From positions 1 to 22,207 of the forward strand of contig URHD01000032.1 in NCBI GenBank assembly GCA_900547585.1: a stretch of DNA of 22,207 nt, in the 5' to 3' direction. The notes under the pieces were generated by a model. The model was not told where the DNA came from. It searched no databases and was given only the letters and a program-made list of their open reading frames with translations. Each line of letters opens with the position of its first letter. The stretch's first letter is position 1. The stretch comes from an uncultured bacterium (lineage in GTDB: Bacteria > Cyanobacteriota > Vampirovibrionia > Gastranaerophilales > Gastranaerophilaceae). This document shows, piece after piece, positions 7,948 through 16,238 of this stretch. Both the position numbers and the translations under genes were made by a program.

Positions 7948-8054
7948 GCAAATCTCAATTTTTCGCTTCAACCAGGGTTTATTCTTTACATCTTTACTAA
8001 TTTTTATGTTTTTACGAAAATAACCATGTACGGAGACTACGAAAAGAGGTATCT

Positions 8055-9257
8055 ATGAAAAAATCAATCAAAGATTTAGGCGATATCAAGGGCAAAAGAG
8101 CACTTGTGCGCGTAGATGTTAACGTTCCGATGGACGAAAACAAAAATGTTACTGACGATACAAGAATTCAGGCAATTCTGCCGACTGTAAAATTCTTGAA
8201 AGATAAAGGCGCAAAAATCATTCTGATGGCTCACCTTGGCAGACCCAAAGGCGAATGGAAAGTCGAAGAATTCTCTCTCGAGCCTGTTGCAAAACACCTT
8301 TCAAAAGTTTTGGGCGAAGATGTTCTTTTTGTTAAATCACCTGTCGGACAGGGCGCTGAAAAAGAGCTCGAAGCCTTAAAAGACGGTCAGGTCGCGCTTC
8401 TTGAAAACATCAGATTCTATAAAGCTGAAGAAGCAAAGGATGATGACATGACTTTTGCAAATGAACTTGCAAAACTCGGTGATTTCTATGTAAATGACGC
8501 TTTCGGCGCTGCTCACAGAAACCACACTTCAACAGCAAAACTCGCAAAAGTTTTAAAACCCGCAGTTTCAGGCTTATTGATGGAAAAAGAACTCAGATGC
8601 CTTTCTCAGGCGCTCGATAATCCTGTAAGACCTTTCACTGCTGTCGTTGGCGGTGCTAAAGTTTCTTCAAAAATTGGCGTTCTTGAAAACCTTATCGACA
8701 AAGTTGATAATCTGATTATCGGCGGCGGCATGGCTTATACTTTTGTTAAAGCTAACGGTGGCAAAATCGGGAATTCAATCTGCGAAGACGATCAGATGGA
8801 TGTTGCAAAAGCTATTGAGAAAAAAGCTGCTGATAAAGGCGTTAAAATTATCATGGCGACTGATGTCCTCGTTACTGACGACTTCTCCGGCAACGGAACT
8901 AATAAAGTCGTTCCGGTAAACGAAATTCCTGACGGCTTTGAAGGCGTAGATGCGGGCCCTGAAACACAAAAAGCGTTCGCTGACGTTATTAAAAACTCAA
9001 AAACTATCCTCATGAACGGCCCTGTGGGTGCATTTGAAAACCCGGCTTTTGCAGAAGGTACAAAAGCTGTTCTGAAAGCAATTGTAGAAGCAACAAAAGA
9101 CGGCGCTATTTCCGTTATTGGCGGCGGCGATTCGGTTTCTGCGGCTAAAAAATTCTGCAAAGCGGAAGATTTCACCCATGTATCTACCGGCGGCGGAGCT
9201 TCTCTCGAATTTATCGAAGGTAAAGTTCTTCCCGGCGTAGCTGCACTGGATGACTAA
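8055..9257 (+). CDS. pgk: Phosphoglycerate kinase
   Basis: A 400-residue glycolytic enzyme that transfers phosphate between 1,3-bisphosphoglycerate and ADP. The N-terminal substrate domain shows RVDVNVPMD, HLGRPKG and ENIRFYKAEE, and the conserved histidine-containing FGAAHRNHTS. The hinge and nucleotide domain show VVGGAKVSSKIGVLENL, the NGPVGAFE motif, and the terminal GGGDSVSAAKKF and STGGGASLEFIEGKVLPGV segments. Length is typical for bacteria. AGAGG lies about six bases before the ATG at 8055. A strong terminator follows, and the gene stands alone between lepA, which diverges from it, and the efflux operon. No clear promoter hexamers could be fixed upstream. Confidence 0.98.
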   Translation: MKKSIKDLGDIKGKRALVRVDVNVPMDENKNVTDDTRIQAILPTVKFLKDKGAKIILMAHLGRPKGEWKVEEFSLEPVAKHLSKVLGEDVLFVKSPVGQGAEKELEALKDGQVALLENIRFYKAEEAKDDDMTFANELAKLGDFYVNDAFGAAHRNHTSTAKLAKVLKPAVSGLLMEKELRCLSQALDNPVRPFTAVVGGAKVSSKIGVLENLIDKVDNLIIGGGMAYTFVKANGGKIGNSICEDDQMDVAKAIEKKAADKGVKIIMATDVLVTDDFSGNGTNKVVPVNEIPDGFEGVDAGPETQKAFADVIKNSKTILMNGPVGAFENPAFAEGTKAVLKAIVEATKDGAISVIGGGDSVSAAKKFCKAEDFTHVSTGGGASLEFIEGKVLPGVAALDD

Positions 9258-9278
9258 TTAATATTTAAATTAATCCTG

Positions 9279-9306
9279 AAAAGCTCCCCAAAAGGGAGCT
9301 TTTTTA
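9279..9306 (+). terminator. Intrinsic terminator of pgk
   Basis: Stem AAGCTCCC (9281-9288) pairs with GGGAGCTT (9294-9301) around loop CAAAA, with extra A-T pairs below and a T run at 9300-9305. It lies 23 bases past the pgk stop. Confidence 0.92.
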
Positions 9307-9351
9307 GGCTCAAAGGGTATATTTTATTTTGTGTATATTAATGTAAAAATG

Positions 9352-9380
9352 TTGCCTGTACATGTTAATGTTATTATGAT
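9352..9380 (+). promoter_or_regulatory. Promoter of the RND efflux operon
   Basis: TTGCCT (9352-9357) and TATGAT (9375-9380) are separated by exactly 17 bases. The predicted start is near 9387, giving a leader of about 39 bases with AGAGG at 9415-9419 six bases before the ATG. The -10 element lies in the middle of a palindrome, which points to repression. Confidence 0.65.
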
Positions 9381-9396
9381 AACATTAGTACACTAA
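9366..9396. promoter_or_regulatory. Operator-like palindromes over the efflux promoter
   Basis: A perfect inverted repeat TAATGTTAT (9366-9374), spacer TATG, ATAACATTA (9379-9387) covers the end of the promoter spacer, the -10 box and the transcription start. A second palindrome TTAGT-AC-ACTAA (9385-9396) overlaps its end by three bases. Efflux operons of this kind are commonly repressed by TetR- or MarR-family regulators binding such sites. No regulator gene is in the window, so it would act from elsewhere. Confidence 0.6.
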
Positions 9397-9425
9397 CGAT
9401 ATATCATGAAATATAGAGGTTTTAC

Positions 9426-10613
9426 ATGGATAAAAAGAAGCTGTGGATAGGTATAATTCTTGCGGTAATGATTGTTCCTATCGTGTTCAATAAAATTATG
9501 ACTGTAATCGGCGCAAAAATGGCTGCAGAAGCGGCTAAAAGACCGCAAATCGTGCAGGTTGCAGAGGTTAAAGGCGAAGATATCTATCAGAAAACCGAAT
9601 CTGTGGGCAGAATAGAAGCAAAATACTCTGTTGACGTCGTCGCACGTATAAACGGGTGGCTCCAGAAACGTTATTTTAAAGAGGGTGATTATGTCAAAAA
9701 AGGGCAAACGCTTTTTCTTATCCAGCCTAATGAATATGCAATTGCAGTCCAGCAGGCGCAGGCAACTGTAAATCAGAATCAGGCTGCACTTGTAAATTCT
9801 GAAAAAGAACTTAAACGTGCGCAGGAGCTCGTTAAAAACGATTTTGTAAGTAAATCATACTACGATCAGGCGCTGGCAACGCGCGACCAGAACAAAGCTG
9901 CACTCGAAGCAGCCAGGGCAAACCTTGCAAATGCAAAATTGAACCTCAGCTACACACGGATTGCCTCTCCTGTTGACGGAAAAATCGGTAAAATCCTTAT
10001 TACAGAAGGGAACCTCGTCAATGCCCAGTCCGGAACACTTGCTAAAATCGTCAGCACCAGCCCGATTTACGGAATATTTACTTTAAAAAGTGAAGATTAC
10101 CTGAAATTCAAAAAAGGCGATAATTCTGACAAAGATTTTTCAAACATGGATGTAAAAATTAAACTTTCTGACGGAAGCGAATACAAGGAAACCGGAAAAC
10201 TTGAGTTTGTAAACAACGAAGTTGACCCGACCGCAGGAACTATTACTTTGAGAGCAACTTTTCAGAACAAAGACCATCTGCTTGTGCCTGGTGACTTTAT
10301 CAACGTAACTGCAACCTCAAAAGCCCCGCACCACGTGCTGCTTGTGCCTCAGGTAGCTGTTTCTGACAGTACTGCGGGATATTATGTCTGGGTTATTGAT
10401 AAAGACGGGCTTGCCCAGCAAAAAAGCATAAAAATCGGCAATGCAATCAACACGGACTGGGAAGTTCTTGAAGGATTGCAGGAGGGTGAAAAGGTTATTT
10501 CGACAGGCGTTCAAAAACTTCGCCCGGGTGTGCCTGTAAAAGTTGAAGAAACTCCCTCAACAGCTCAAAATTCACAAACTGAAAACAACAACAATGAGAA
10601 AGATAATAAATAA
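9426..10613 (+). CDS. RND efflux membrane fusion protein (AcrA/MexA type)
   Basis: A 395-residue periplasmic adaptor joining the inner-membrane pump to the outer-membrane channel. One membrane helix (about 7-27) anchors it; there is no lipobox cysteine, unlike E. coli AcrA. The lipoyl halves are seen around GWLQKRYFKEGDYVKKGQTL and SPVDGKIGKILITEGNLV, separated by an alpha-helical hairpin rich in Gln/Ala/Lys/Asn (about 105-175). Beta-barrel and membrane-proximal domains follow (VDPTAGTITLRATF, LLVPGDFINV, LLVPQVAV). The end is a Gln/Asn/Lys-rich tail. Its TAA stop overlaps the ATG of the pump gene by one base, so the two should be made in a fixed ratio. Substrate cannot be told from sequence. 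Confidence 0.95.
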   Translation: MDKKKLWIGIILAVMIVPIVFNKIMTVIGAKMAAEAAKRPQIVQVAEVKGEDIYQKTESVGRIEAKYSVDVVARINGWLQKRYFKEGDYVKKGQTLFLIQPNEYAIAVQQAQATVNQNQAALVNSEKELKRAQELVKNDFVSKSYYDQALATRDQNKAALEAARANLANAKLNLSYTRIASPVDGKIGKILITEGNLVNAQSGTLAKIVSTSPIYGIFTLKSEDYLKFKKGDNSDKDFSNMDVKIKLSDGSEYKETGKLEFVNNEVDPTAGTITLRATFQNKDHLLVPGDFINVTATSKAPHHVLLVPQVAVSDSTAGYYVWVIDKDGLAQQKSIKIGNAINTDWEVLEGLQEGEKVISTGVQKLRPGVPVKVEETPSTAQNSQTENNNNEKDNK

Positions 10614-13600
10614 TGACTGAACAGAACAACAACGGACAAAAAGATAAGAAAAACTTATATTTCTTTATCCAGAAGCCCAGATTTGCGATAGTAATTTCAA
10701 TATTTATTACTTTGCTGGGTATAATCTCGATTATGGGGCTGCAGCTTGAGAAATATCCTGATATTACTCCCCCGCAGATTGCCGTGTCAGCGTCATACCC
10801 CGGTGCAAGTGCCGATGTTGTTGAATCCTCGGTCGCAGCTGTTGTTGAATCGCAGGTAAACGGCGTTGAGGATATGCTTTATATGATTTCGACCAGCTCG
10901 GATGAATCATACAAACTCCAGATTTATTTTAAAGTCGGTTCTGACCGAAATATCGACCTTGTAAACGTACAAAACCGTATTCAGCAGATTCAACCAAAGC
11001 TCCCCGAGGACGTTAAAAGGCTCGGTGTTACTGCTAAACAACAGGTAAGCGGCTCTGGTGTTTGTATTTTGAACGTAATTTCAGAAGACGGCTCATGGTC
11101 GCAGCTGGATTTGACAAACTACGCTTCTATCTTTATTAAAGATGAAATCGCCCGTCTTAACGGTGTGGGCGAGGTAAACGTGTTCGGTGCGGGCAATTAC
11201 AGTATGAGAATCTGGCTCGATACCGAAAAAATGGCTAATCTTGGCGTTTCTGTAGCAGAAATTCAGGCTGCAATACAAACACAAAACATTCAGGTTTCAG
11301 CTGGCGCTCTCGGTCAGGAACCGGGGCCGGATAAACAAAAATTCCAGATAACTTTAAGAACAAAAGGCCGCTTACTTGAGCCTGAGGAATTTGAAAACAT
11401 AATAATTCGTGCAAATCTTGACGGTTCAATTATCAGGATGAAAGATATCGGCAGGGTCGAGCTCGGTGCGGAATCTTATAATATTTACGGTGAAGTAAAT
11501 GCGCATCCGGCTGCGCTGATGCAGATTGTACAGATTCCGGGAGCAAATGCCATTGAAATCGTTAACGAAGTAAAAGCAAAACTTCATGAAATTGAAAAAA
11601 CTCTTCCTGATGGCTTAACTGTAAAAGTTATGCACGATGACACGCAGTTTATCCGTGAATCAATGTCAGAGGTTGTGCACACAATCATTGAAGCGTCAAT
11701 AATCGTTATTGCGATTATCTTCATATTTCTGGGTGACCCGAGAGCCACTCTGGTTCCGCTTCTTGCGATTCCTGTGTCATTGATTGGTACTTTTTCGGTT
11801 TTGCCGCTTTTTGGCATGTCGATTAACCTCTTATCACTTTTTGCGATGGTGCTGGCGGTCGCCACTGTAGTCGATGACGCGATTGTTGTAATTGAAAACG
11901 TAAAAAGGCACCTTGAGGAGGGCAAAGACCCTATTGAAGCCACGCAGCTCACAATGGAAGAGGTAGGCGGCGCTCTGGTCGCAATGGCACTCGTTTTGAT
12001 GGCGGTATTTGTGCCTATGGGCTTTGTTCCTGGCTTGTCAGGCTTAATGTATAAGCAGTTTGCGGTTTGTATTGCTGTTTCGATTGCACTTTCTGCGGTT
12101 TGTGCGCTTACTTTATCGCCTGCGTTGTGTTCAATTATTTTGAGAAAAGAAGACCCGAACCGAAAGCCCTCAAACAAGGCTTCGGCTGCTATTAAATTTG
12201 TTTTTGAAAAATTTAACGTTTATTTCAAAGAACTTACCGAGGTTTATATGAAATACGTTAAAGTTTTCGTCTATGATAAAAAATTAACGCTCAAAGTTTA
12301 CGGCGGCTTTTTGATTCTGCTGTTAATTCTGTTCAAGGCCATCCCGTCAGGGTTTATTCCTGATGAAGATCAGGGCGTTTTGATGGCTCAAATTACGCTT
12401 CCCGCCGGTTCTTCAATAAGCAGAACTACTCAAGCCGCCCAGCAGATGGATAAAGCAATAAGAAACATCGATGGCGTAAGCAACAGGATTATGTTCGTCG
12501 GAATCGGCCCGTCAAACTCGGCTTTCATGGTTATTGAGCTGAAAGAATGGGGCGAACGTGAATTTAATATCTGGCAGAAGTTTGTCAGAATGATTCAGGG
12601 TAAAGAAACAGACCTTTCTATGAATGCAATTCTTGGTCGTGTAAGGCAGGCAATTGCGCCGATTCGAGATGCTCAGGTGGGTGTTTTCTCGCCTCCGGCT
12701 ATTTCCGGTATGAGTATGCTGGGCGGTTTTGAGTTCCAAATGCTCTCAAAAGGCGAATATACACCTCAGGAAATGGAAACCTGGGCAAACAAACTGCTAA
12801 TCGCAGCTAACCAGAACAAAGATTTGAACAATGTTTATACGACATATCAGGCGAACGTTCCGCAATATATTGTGGATGTTGACTACGAAAAAGCAATGTC
12901 GCAGGGTGTAAGCCTTTCTGACCTTTACGCTACGCTTTCGTCTACGCTTGGTACATATTACGTAAATGACTTCAATAAACTCGGTCGTGTATTCAGGGTT
13001 CAGCTGCAGGCAGAACAAAAATATAGACGTAAGGCGACTGATATTTCCGGTATTTACGTTAAAAACTCAAAAGGCATAATGACGCCAATTTCAACGATGG
13101 TTGATTTGAAACAGTCTGTAGGGGCAAACCAGATTACAAGGTACAACCAGTATAGAAACGTTCAGTTCAGCGGTCAGCCGGCAACGGGTAAAAGCTCCGG
13201 CGAGGCAATGAAAGCAATGGAAGAAGTTTCTGTAAAAACACTGCCAAATGATATTTCGTTTGAGTGGTCGGGTACTTCCAAGCAGGAACTTGAATCTTCC
13301 GGTCAGACAGGCTTTATTGTCGCAATGGCTTTGACGTTTGTATATCTGTTTCTTGTCGCGCTTTATGAAAGTTGGACAATTCCCATGGCGGTATTGCTGA
13401 TTTGTCCTCTTGCCGCTGTTGGTGCACTTATTTTCCAACTTATGATGGGTCAGGCTTTCGATTTGTACTCACAGGTAGGTATGATTATGCTTATCGGTAT
13501 GGCTGCAAAACAGGCAATCCTGATTGTAGAGTTTGCAAAGGTTCTTCATGAAGAAAACGGCAAAACTATCGAAGAGGCTGCAATTGAGGCAGCTCACATA

Positions 13601-13831
13601 AGGTTCAGGGCGATTATGATGACAGTTGTGGCGTTCGTTCTGGGTATTTTGCCGCTCGTTCTTGCTACGGGCGCAGGTGCACAGAGCCGTATTTCACTTG
13701 GTAGTACGGTTTTTGGCGGTATGGTTGCAGCAGGTACAATTGGTACGCTCCTGACGCCGGCTTTCTATGTAATTATCCAGTCTTTGGTTGACAAAGTAGA
13801 AAACAAACTTCATCACAAGAAAAATGAATAA
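10613..13831 (+). CDS. RND multidrug efflux pump, inner-membrane subunit (AcrB/HAE1)
   Basis: A 1072-residue proton-driven pump of the hydrophobe/amphiphile family, slightly longer than AcrB (1049). The N-terminus enters the membrane at residues about 23-43, followed by the porter motif SASYPGASADVVESSV. Twelve helices and two large periplasmic loops are evident. The proton-relay aspartates in helix 4 are D421 and D422 (VVDDAIVVIENV), and the partner lysine in helix 10 is K966 (GMAAKQAILIVEFA). The second porter half begins after GFIPDEDQGVLMAQITLP. All residues needed for proton coupling are present, so the pump should work. It overlaps the adaptor gene by one base and is followed 51 bases later by the channel gene. 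A long acyl, bile-salt or drug substrate is possible but not shown. Confidence 0.97.
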   Translation: MTEQNNNGQKDKKNLYFFIQKPRFAIVISIFITLLGIISIMGLQLEKYPDITPPQIAVSASYPGASADVVESSVAAVVESQVNGVEDMLYMISTSSDESYKLQIYFKVGSDRNIDLVNVQNRIQQIQPKLPEDVKRLGVTAKQQVSGSGVCILNVISEDGSWSQLDLTNYASIFIKDEIARLNGVGEVNVFGAGNYSMRIWLDTEKMANLGVSVAEIQAAIQTQNIQVSAGALGQEPGPDKQKFQITLRTKGRLLEPEEFENIIIRANLDGSIIRMKDIGRVELGAESYNIYGEVNAHPAALMQIVQIPGANAIEIVNEVKAKLHEIEKTLPDGLTVKVMHDDTQFIRESMSEVVHTIIEASIIVIAIIFIFLGDPRATLVPLLAIPVSLIGTFSVLPLFGMSINLLSLFAMVLAVATVVDDAIVVIENVKRHLEEGKDPIEATQLTMEEVGGALVAMALVLMAVFVPMGFVPGLSGLMYKQFAVCIAVSIALSAVCALTLSPALCSIILRKEDPNRKPSNKASAAIKFVFEKFNVYFKELTEVYMKYVKVFVYDKKLTLKVYGGFLILLLILFKAIPSGFIPDEDQGVLMAQITLPAGSSISRTTQAAQQMDKAIRNIDGVSNRIMFVGIGPSNSAFMVIELKEWGEREFNIWQKFVRMIQGKETDLSMNAILGRVRQAIAPIRDAQVGVFSPPAISGMSMLGGFEFQMLSKGEYTPQEMETWANKLLIAANQNKDLNNVYTTYQANVPQYIVDVDYEKAMSQGVSLSDLYATLSSTLGTYYVNDFNKLGRVFRVQLQAEQKYRRKATDISGIYVKNSKGIMTPISTMVDLKQSVGANQITRYNQYRNVQFSGQPATGKSSGEAMKAMEEVSVKTLPNDISFEWSGTSKQELESSGQTGFIVAMALTFVYLFLVALYESWTIPMAVLLICPLAAVGALIFQLMMGQAFDLYSQVGMIMLIGMAAKQAILIVEFAKVLHEENGKTIEEAAIEAAHIRFRAIMMTVVAFVLGILPLVLATGAGAQSRISLGSTVFGGMVAAGTIGTLLTPAFYVIIQSLVDKVENKLHHKKNE

Positions 13832-13882
13832 AAATAATACATAATGTAGTTAAACTCTATCTATTATGAATAAGAGGAAGAA

Positions 13883-15571
13883 ATGATAAAAAAACTAACA
13901 ACATTAATAATGATAATATCACTGTTCTCGGCATATATGCCCGCTTCTGTAGCATATGATGTGAGAATTGCACAGGTGGATGAAGCTTTTTCACCTGCAT
14001 CAAATGAACCGGCACTTGAAAAACAGGCAGAAGAGCTTCCTGCTGCTCAAAAAAAGGAAAAGAAGCAATTCAAATTATTTAATAAAAAGAAAAAAGCGGA
14101 AAGTACAGAACAAAAACCTAAAGAACGCAGCTTTAAAAACGCAACAAAATATGCGGAAGAATCTTACAAAAACCGTATAGAAGAAGAAAAAGCCGATAAA
14201 AAAGCCGCAAAAAAACATCCCAAAAAGAAAAAATCTGCTAAAAAAGATACTCAGGAAGTCGAGGTAAATCTAAACAGCGAAAATTCCGAGAATAATACAG
14301 AAACACAATCAACACAGCAGGTAATGACCGGCTCGGTTACTGCAAACAAAATCATATCTGTTGACGACTGCGTAAAATTAGCACTGGAAAACAATCCTTC
14401 TATCGTTTCGCAGATGATGAACAGGGATATTTACAAAAATAAAATTGCGCAGGCGTGGGCAAATTACTTTCCTACTATTAACCTTGGCGTTAGTGCATCA
14501 AAAAATGACATGCTGATGACGAACTTTAAGTTCCCGATGCAAAAATATACTCTCTGGAATGCGCCGAGTGCCGGTGTGAATTTGCTGTTGTTTGACTTTG
14601 GTAAAACATCTGCTTCCGCAGGTGTTGCAAAGAAAACTTTTGAGGCGTCGGAAGAAAATCTTCAGGCTAATATCAATGAAATTATCTACAACGTTAAAAA
14701 TGCCTACTATTCTCTTCTGTATGCCGTTCAGCAAGTAGAGGTTCAGGAAGAAGCCGTTGCACAGTATGAAATTCACCTGAAACAGGCCGAGGCTTATTAC
14801 CGTATCGGTTCAAAAGCAAAAATTGATGTAACTACTGCCCAGTACAACCTGAATAATGCAAAACTGGATTTGATTCAGGCTAAGAATACTGTTGATATGG
14901 CTTATGCAAATTTAAATAACGCAATGGGGCTTCCGGAATTTGCCGATTATGAAATAAAAGAAAAACTTACCTCCAGAAAATACGATATTATTTTTGACGA
15001 TATAATCAAAACAGCATATGAGCAGCGTCCCCAACTTCTTGCAGCAAAGAAGAAAATGGAGGGGTCAAAGATTTTGATTAAAGCGTCAAAATATGCATTT
15101 TTACCTGATGTTACAGGATTTGGCAACTACACAAGGGGCGGAAAAACTCCAGGAACTGATTATGGCTACCAGATAGGCGCACAGGTTGCTTATCAAAACC
15201 TTAATTTGCTCCTGTTGAAACAGCAGGTCGATGAAGCCAAGCTTACGTACTTAAAGGATAAAGCGGACTATGAGGTTCAGCGCCAGAGCGTTTATCTTGA
15301 GGTAAAACAAGCGTACATCCAGTTTAAAAATGCACAGGAGTCGATTCCCGTTGCGCTTTCTTCAATGAACGAGGCAAAAGACCGCTATGACCTTGCTGCT
15401 GGAAGATACAGGGTCGGATTGGGTGATGCAGTTGAATTGAAAGACGCACAAAATACATATTTGAATGCGCAATTGGGCTATTATAACACGCTTACGCAGT
15501 ATAATACATCCGCTGCTAACCTTGAAAGGGTTGTGGGCGCACCGATTATCCCTGTTGAGAACAATCTTTAA
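13883..15571 (+). CDS. TolC-type outer-membrane efflux channel with charged N-terminal insert
   Basis: A 562-residue outer-membrane factor. A signal peptide (1-24, ending ASVA) is followed by an unusual segment of about 100 residues (42-145) very rich in Lys, Glu and Ala, predicted to be disordered or coiled. The two-repeat outer-membrane efflux domain then runs from about 157 to 550, with the family opening ISVDDCVKLALENNPSI and long helical stretches (NAYYSLLYAVQQVEVQEEAV; DRYDLAAGRYRVGLGDAVEL). AGAGGAAG lies just before the ATG. It is the third gene of the efflux operon and completes the tripartite pump. The last 26 bases overlap the opposing ubiE gene. The insert could bind peptidoglycan or the cell wall by charge; that is speculation. 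Confidence 0.93.
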   Translation: MIKKLTTLIMIISLFSAYMPASVAYDVRIAQVDEAFSPASNEPALEKQAEELPAAQKKEKKQFKLFNKKKKAESTEQKPKERSFKNATKYAEESYKNRIEEEKADKKAAKKHPKKKKSAKKDTQEVEVNLNSENSENNTETQSTQQVMTGSVTANKIISVDDCVKLALENNPSIVSQMMNRDIYKNKIAQAWANYFPTINLGVSASKNDMLMTNFKFPMQKYTLWNAPSAGVNLLLFDFGKTSASAGVAKKTFEASEENLQANINEIIYNVKNAYYSLLYAVQQVEVQEEAVAQYEIHLKQAEAYYRIGSKAKIDVTTAQYNLNNAKLDLIQAKNTVDMAYANLNNAMGLPEFADYEIKEKLTSRKYDIIFDDIIKTAYEQRPQLLAAKKKMEGSKILIKASKYAFLPDVTGFGNYTRGGKTPGTDYGYQIGAQVAYQNLNLLLLKQQVDEAKLTYLKDKADYEVQRQSVYLEVKQAYIQFKNAQESIPVALSSMNEAKDRYDLAAGRYRVGLGDAVELKDAQNTYLNAQLGYYNTLTQYNTSAANLERVVGAPIIPVENNL

Positions 15572-16238
15572 TAAAGAGCTGTGCGCTTACCATTCCGAAT
15601 GCCCATCTGCGAATTTTATGGCATTTCAATCCCTGTGCTTCTATTGCGCGAACTAGTTTTTCTGGTGATAAAAAGCTGTTTTTGGATAAAATTAAATATT
15701 CGTAGGATTCAGGTGATTTGCTGAATATTTTTGCTAAAATTACTGCAAGAATATCAAATATTTTGTTTACAATCTCATTGCCTTTAAACAGGTCGAGATG
15801 CAGGAAAAATCCGCCGTTTTTGAGCACTCTGGAGATTTCTGAGACAACTTTTTCATAGTTTTCGAAATTTCTCAGGCCGAAAGCCAGTGTGCAGCCATCG
15901 AGTGATGACGATTCAAAAGGCAAATTTGTACAATCGCCCTCAATGAACCCGATATTGTCTGATTTGTGCTTTGTTTTGGCTATCTGCAGCATATTAGGTG
16001 AAAAATCCAGCGCAAAAACTTTATCAACATTTTTATTTGAGGCGAGGATGCCTGCAATATCCCCGGTTCCGCAGCACAAATCAGCTATTCGGGCGCCTTT
16101 TTTTATTTTTATAAGCCTGGCGCTTTTTTGTTTGATTATTTTCTGAACACCCAGTGACATTGCGAAATTCATAAAATCGTAGCGCGAAGCCAGATTATTG
16201 AACATATTTTTAATTTTTTCGGGATTTTTATCAATCAT
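15546..16238 (-). CDS. ubiE: Demethylmenaquinone/UbiE-type methyltransferase
   Basis: A 230-residue S-adenosylmethionine-dependent methyltransferase, of normal family length, predicted to do the last step of menaquinone synthesis (C-methylation of the naphthoquinone ring). The family entry FNNLASRYDFMN is at 13-24, the cofactor loop ADLCCGTGD at 52-60, then LDFSPNML, the LPFESSSLDGCTLAFGLRNF segment typical of UbiE/MenG, and a C-terminal GMVSAQLFIK. Its ATG overlaps the menA stop by four bases (ATGA), so the two are coupled, and the menA neighbour favours menaquinone over ubiquinone. Its 3' end overlaps the tolC-like gene on the other strand by 26 bases, and no separate terminator is visible between them. 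Confidence 0.92.
   Translation of the reverse strand: MIDKNPEKIKNMFNNLASRYDFMNFAMSLGVQKIIKQKSARLIKIKKGARIADLCCGTGDIAGILASNKNVDKVFALDFSPNMLQIAKTKHKSDNIGFIEGDCTNLPFESSSLDGCTLAFGLRNFENYEKVVSEISRVLKNGGFFLHLDLFKGNEIVNKIFDILAVILAKIFSKSPESYEYLILSKNSFLSPEKLVRAIEAQGLKCHKIRRWAFGMVSAQLFIKDCSQQG

Noticed and set aside
7769..8000. Overlapping small open frames on both strands in the lepA-pgk gap (60-73 residues)
   Set aside because: They run through the inverted-repeat arms, have no convincing start sites and read as low-complexity basic sequence; the repeat explains them.
8026..8058. A ten-codon open frame upstream of pgk whose TGA overlaps the pgk ATG
   Set aside because: There is no ribosome-binding site before its ATG, the codons overlap the pgk ribosome-binding site, and such short frames are common by chance.
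11584..12177. 197-residue open frame antisense to the RND pump
   Set aside because: It is a shadow of the pump's helices 2-6, whose motifs are fully conserved on the plus strand.
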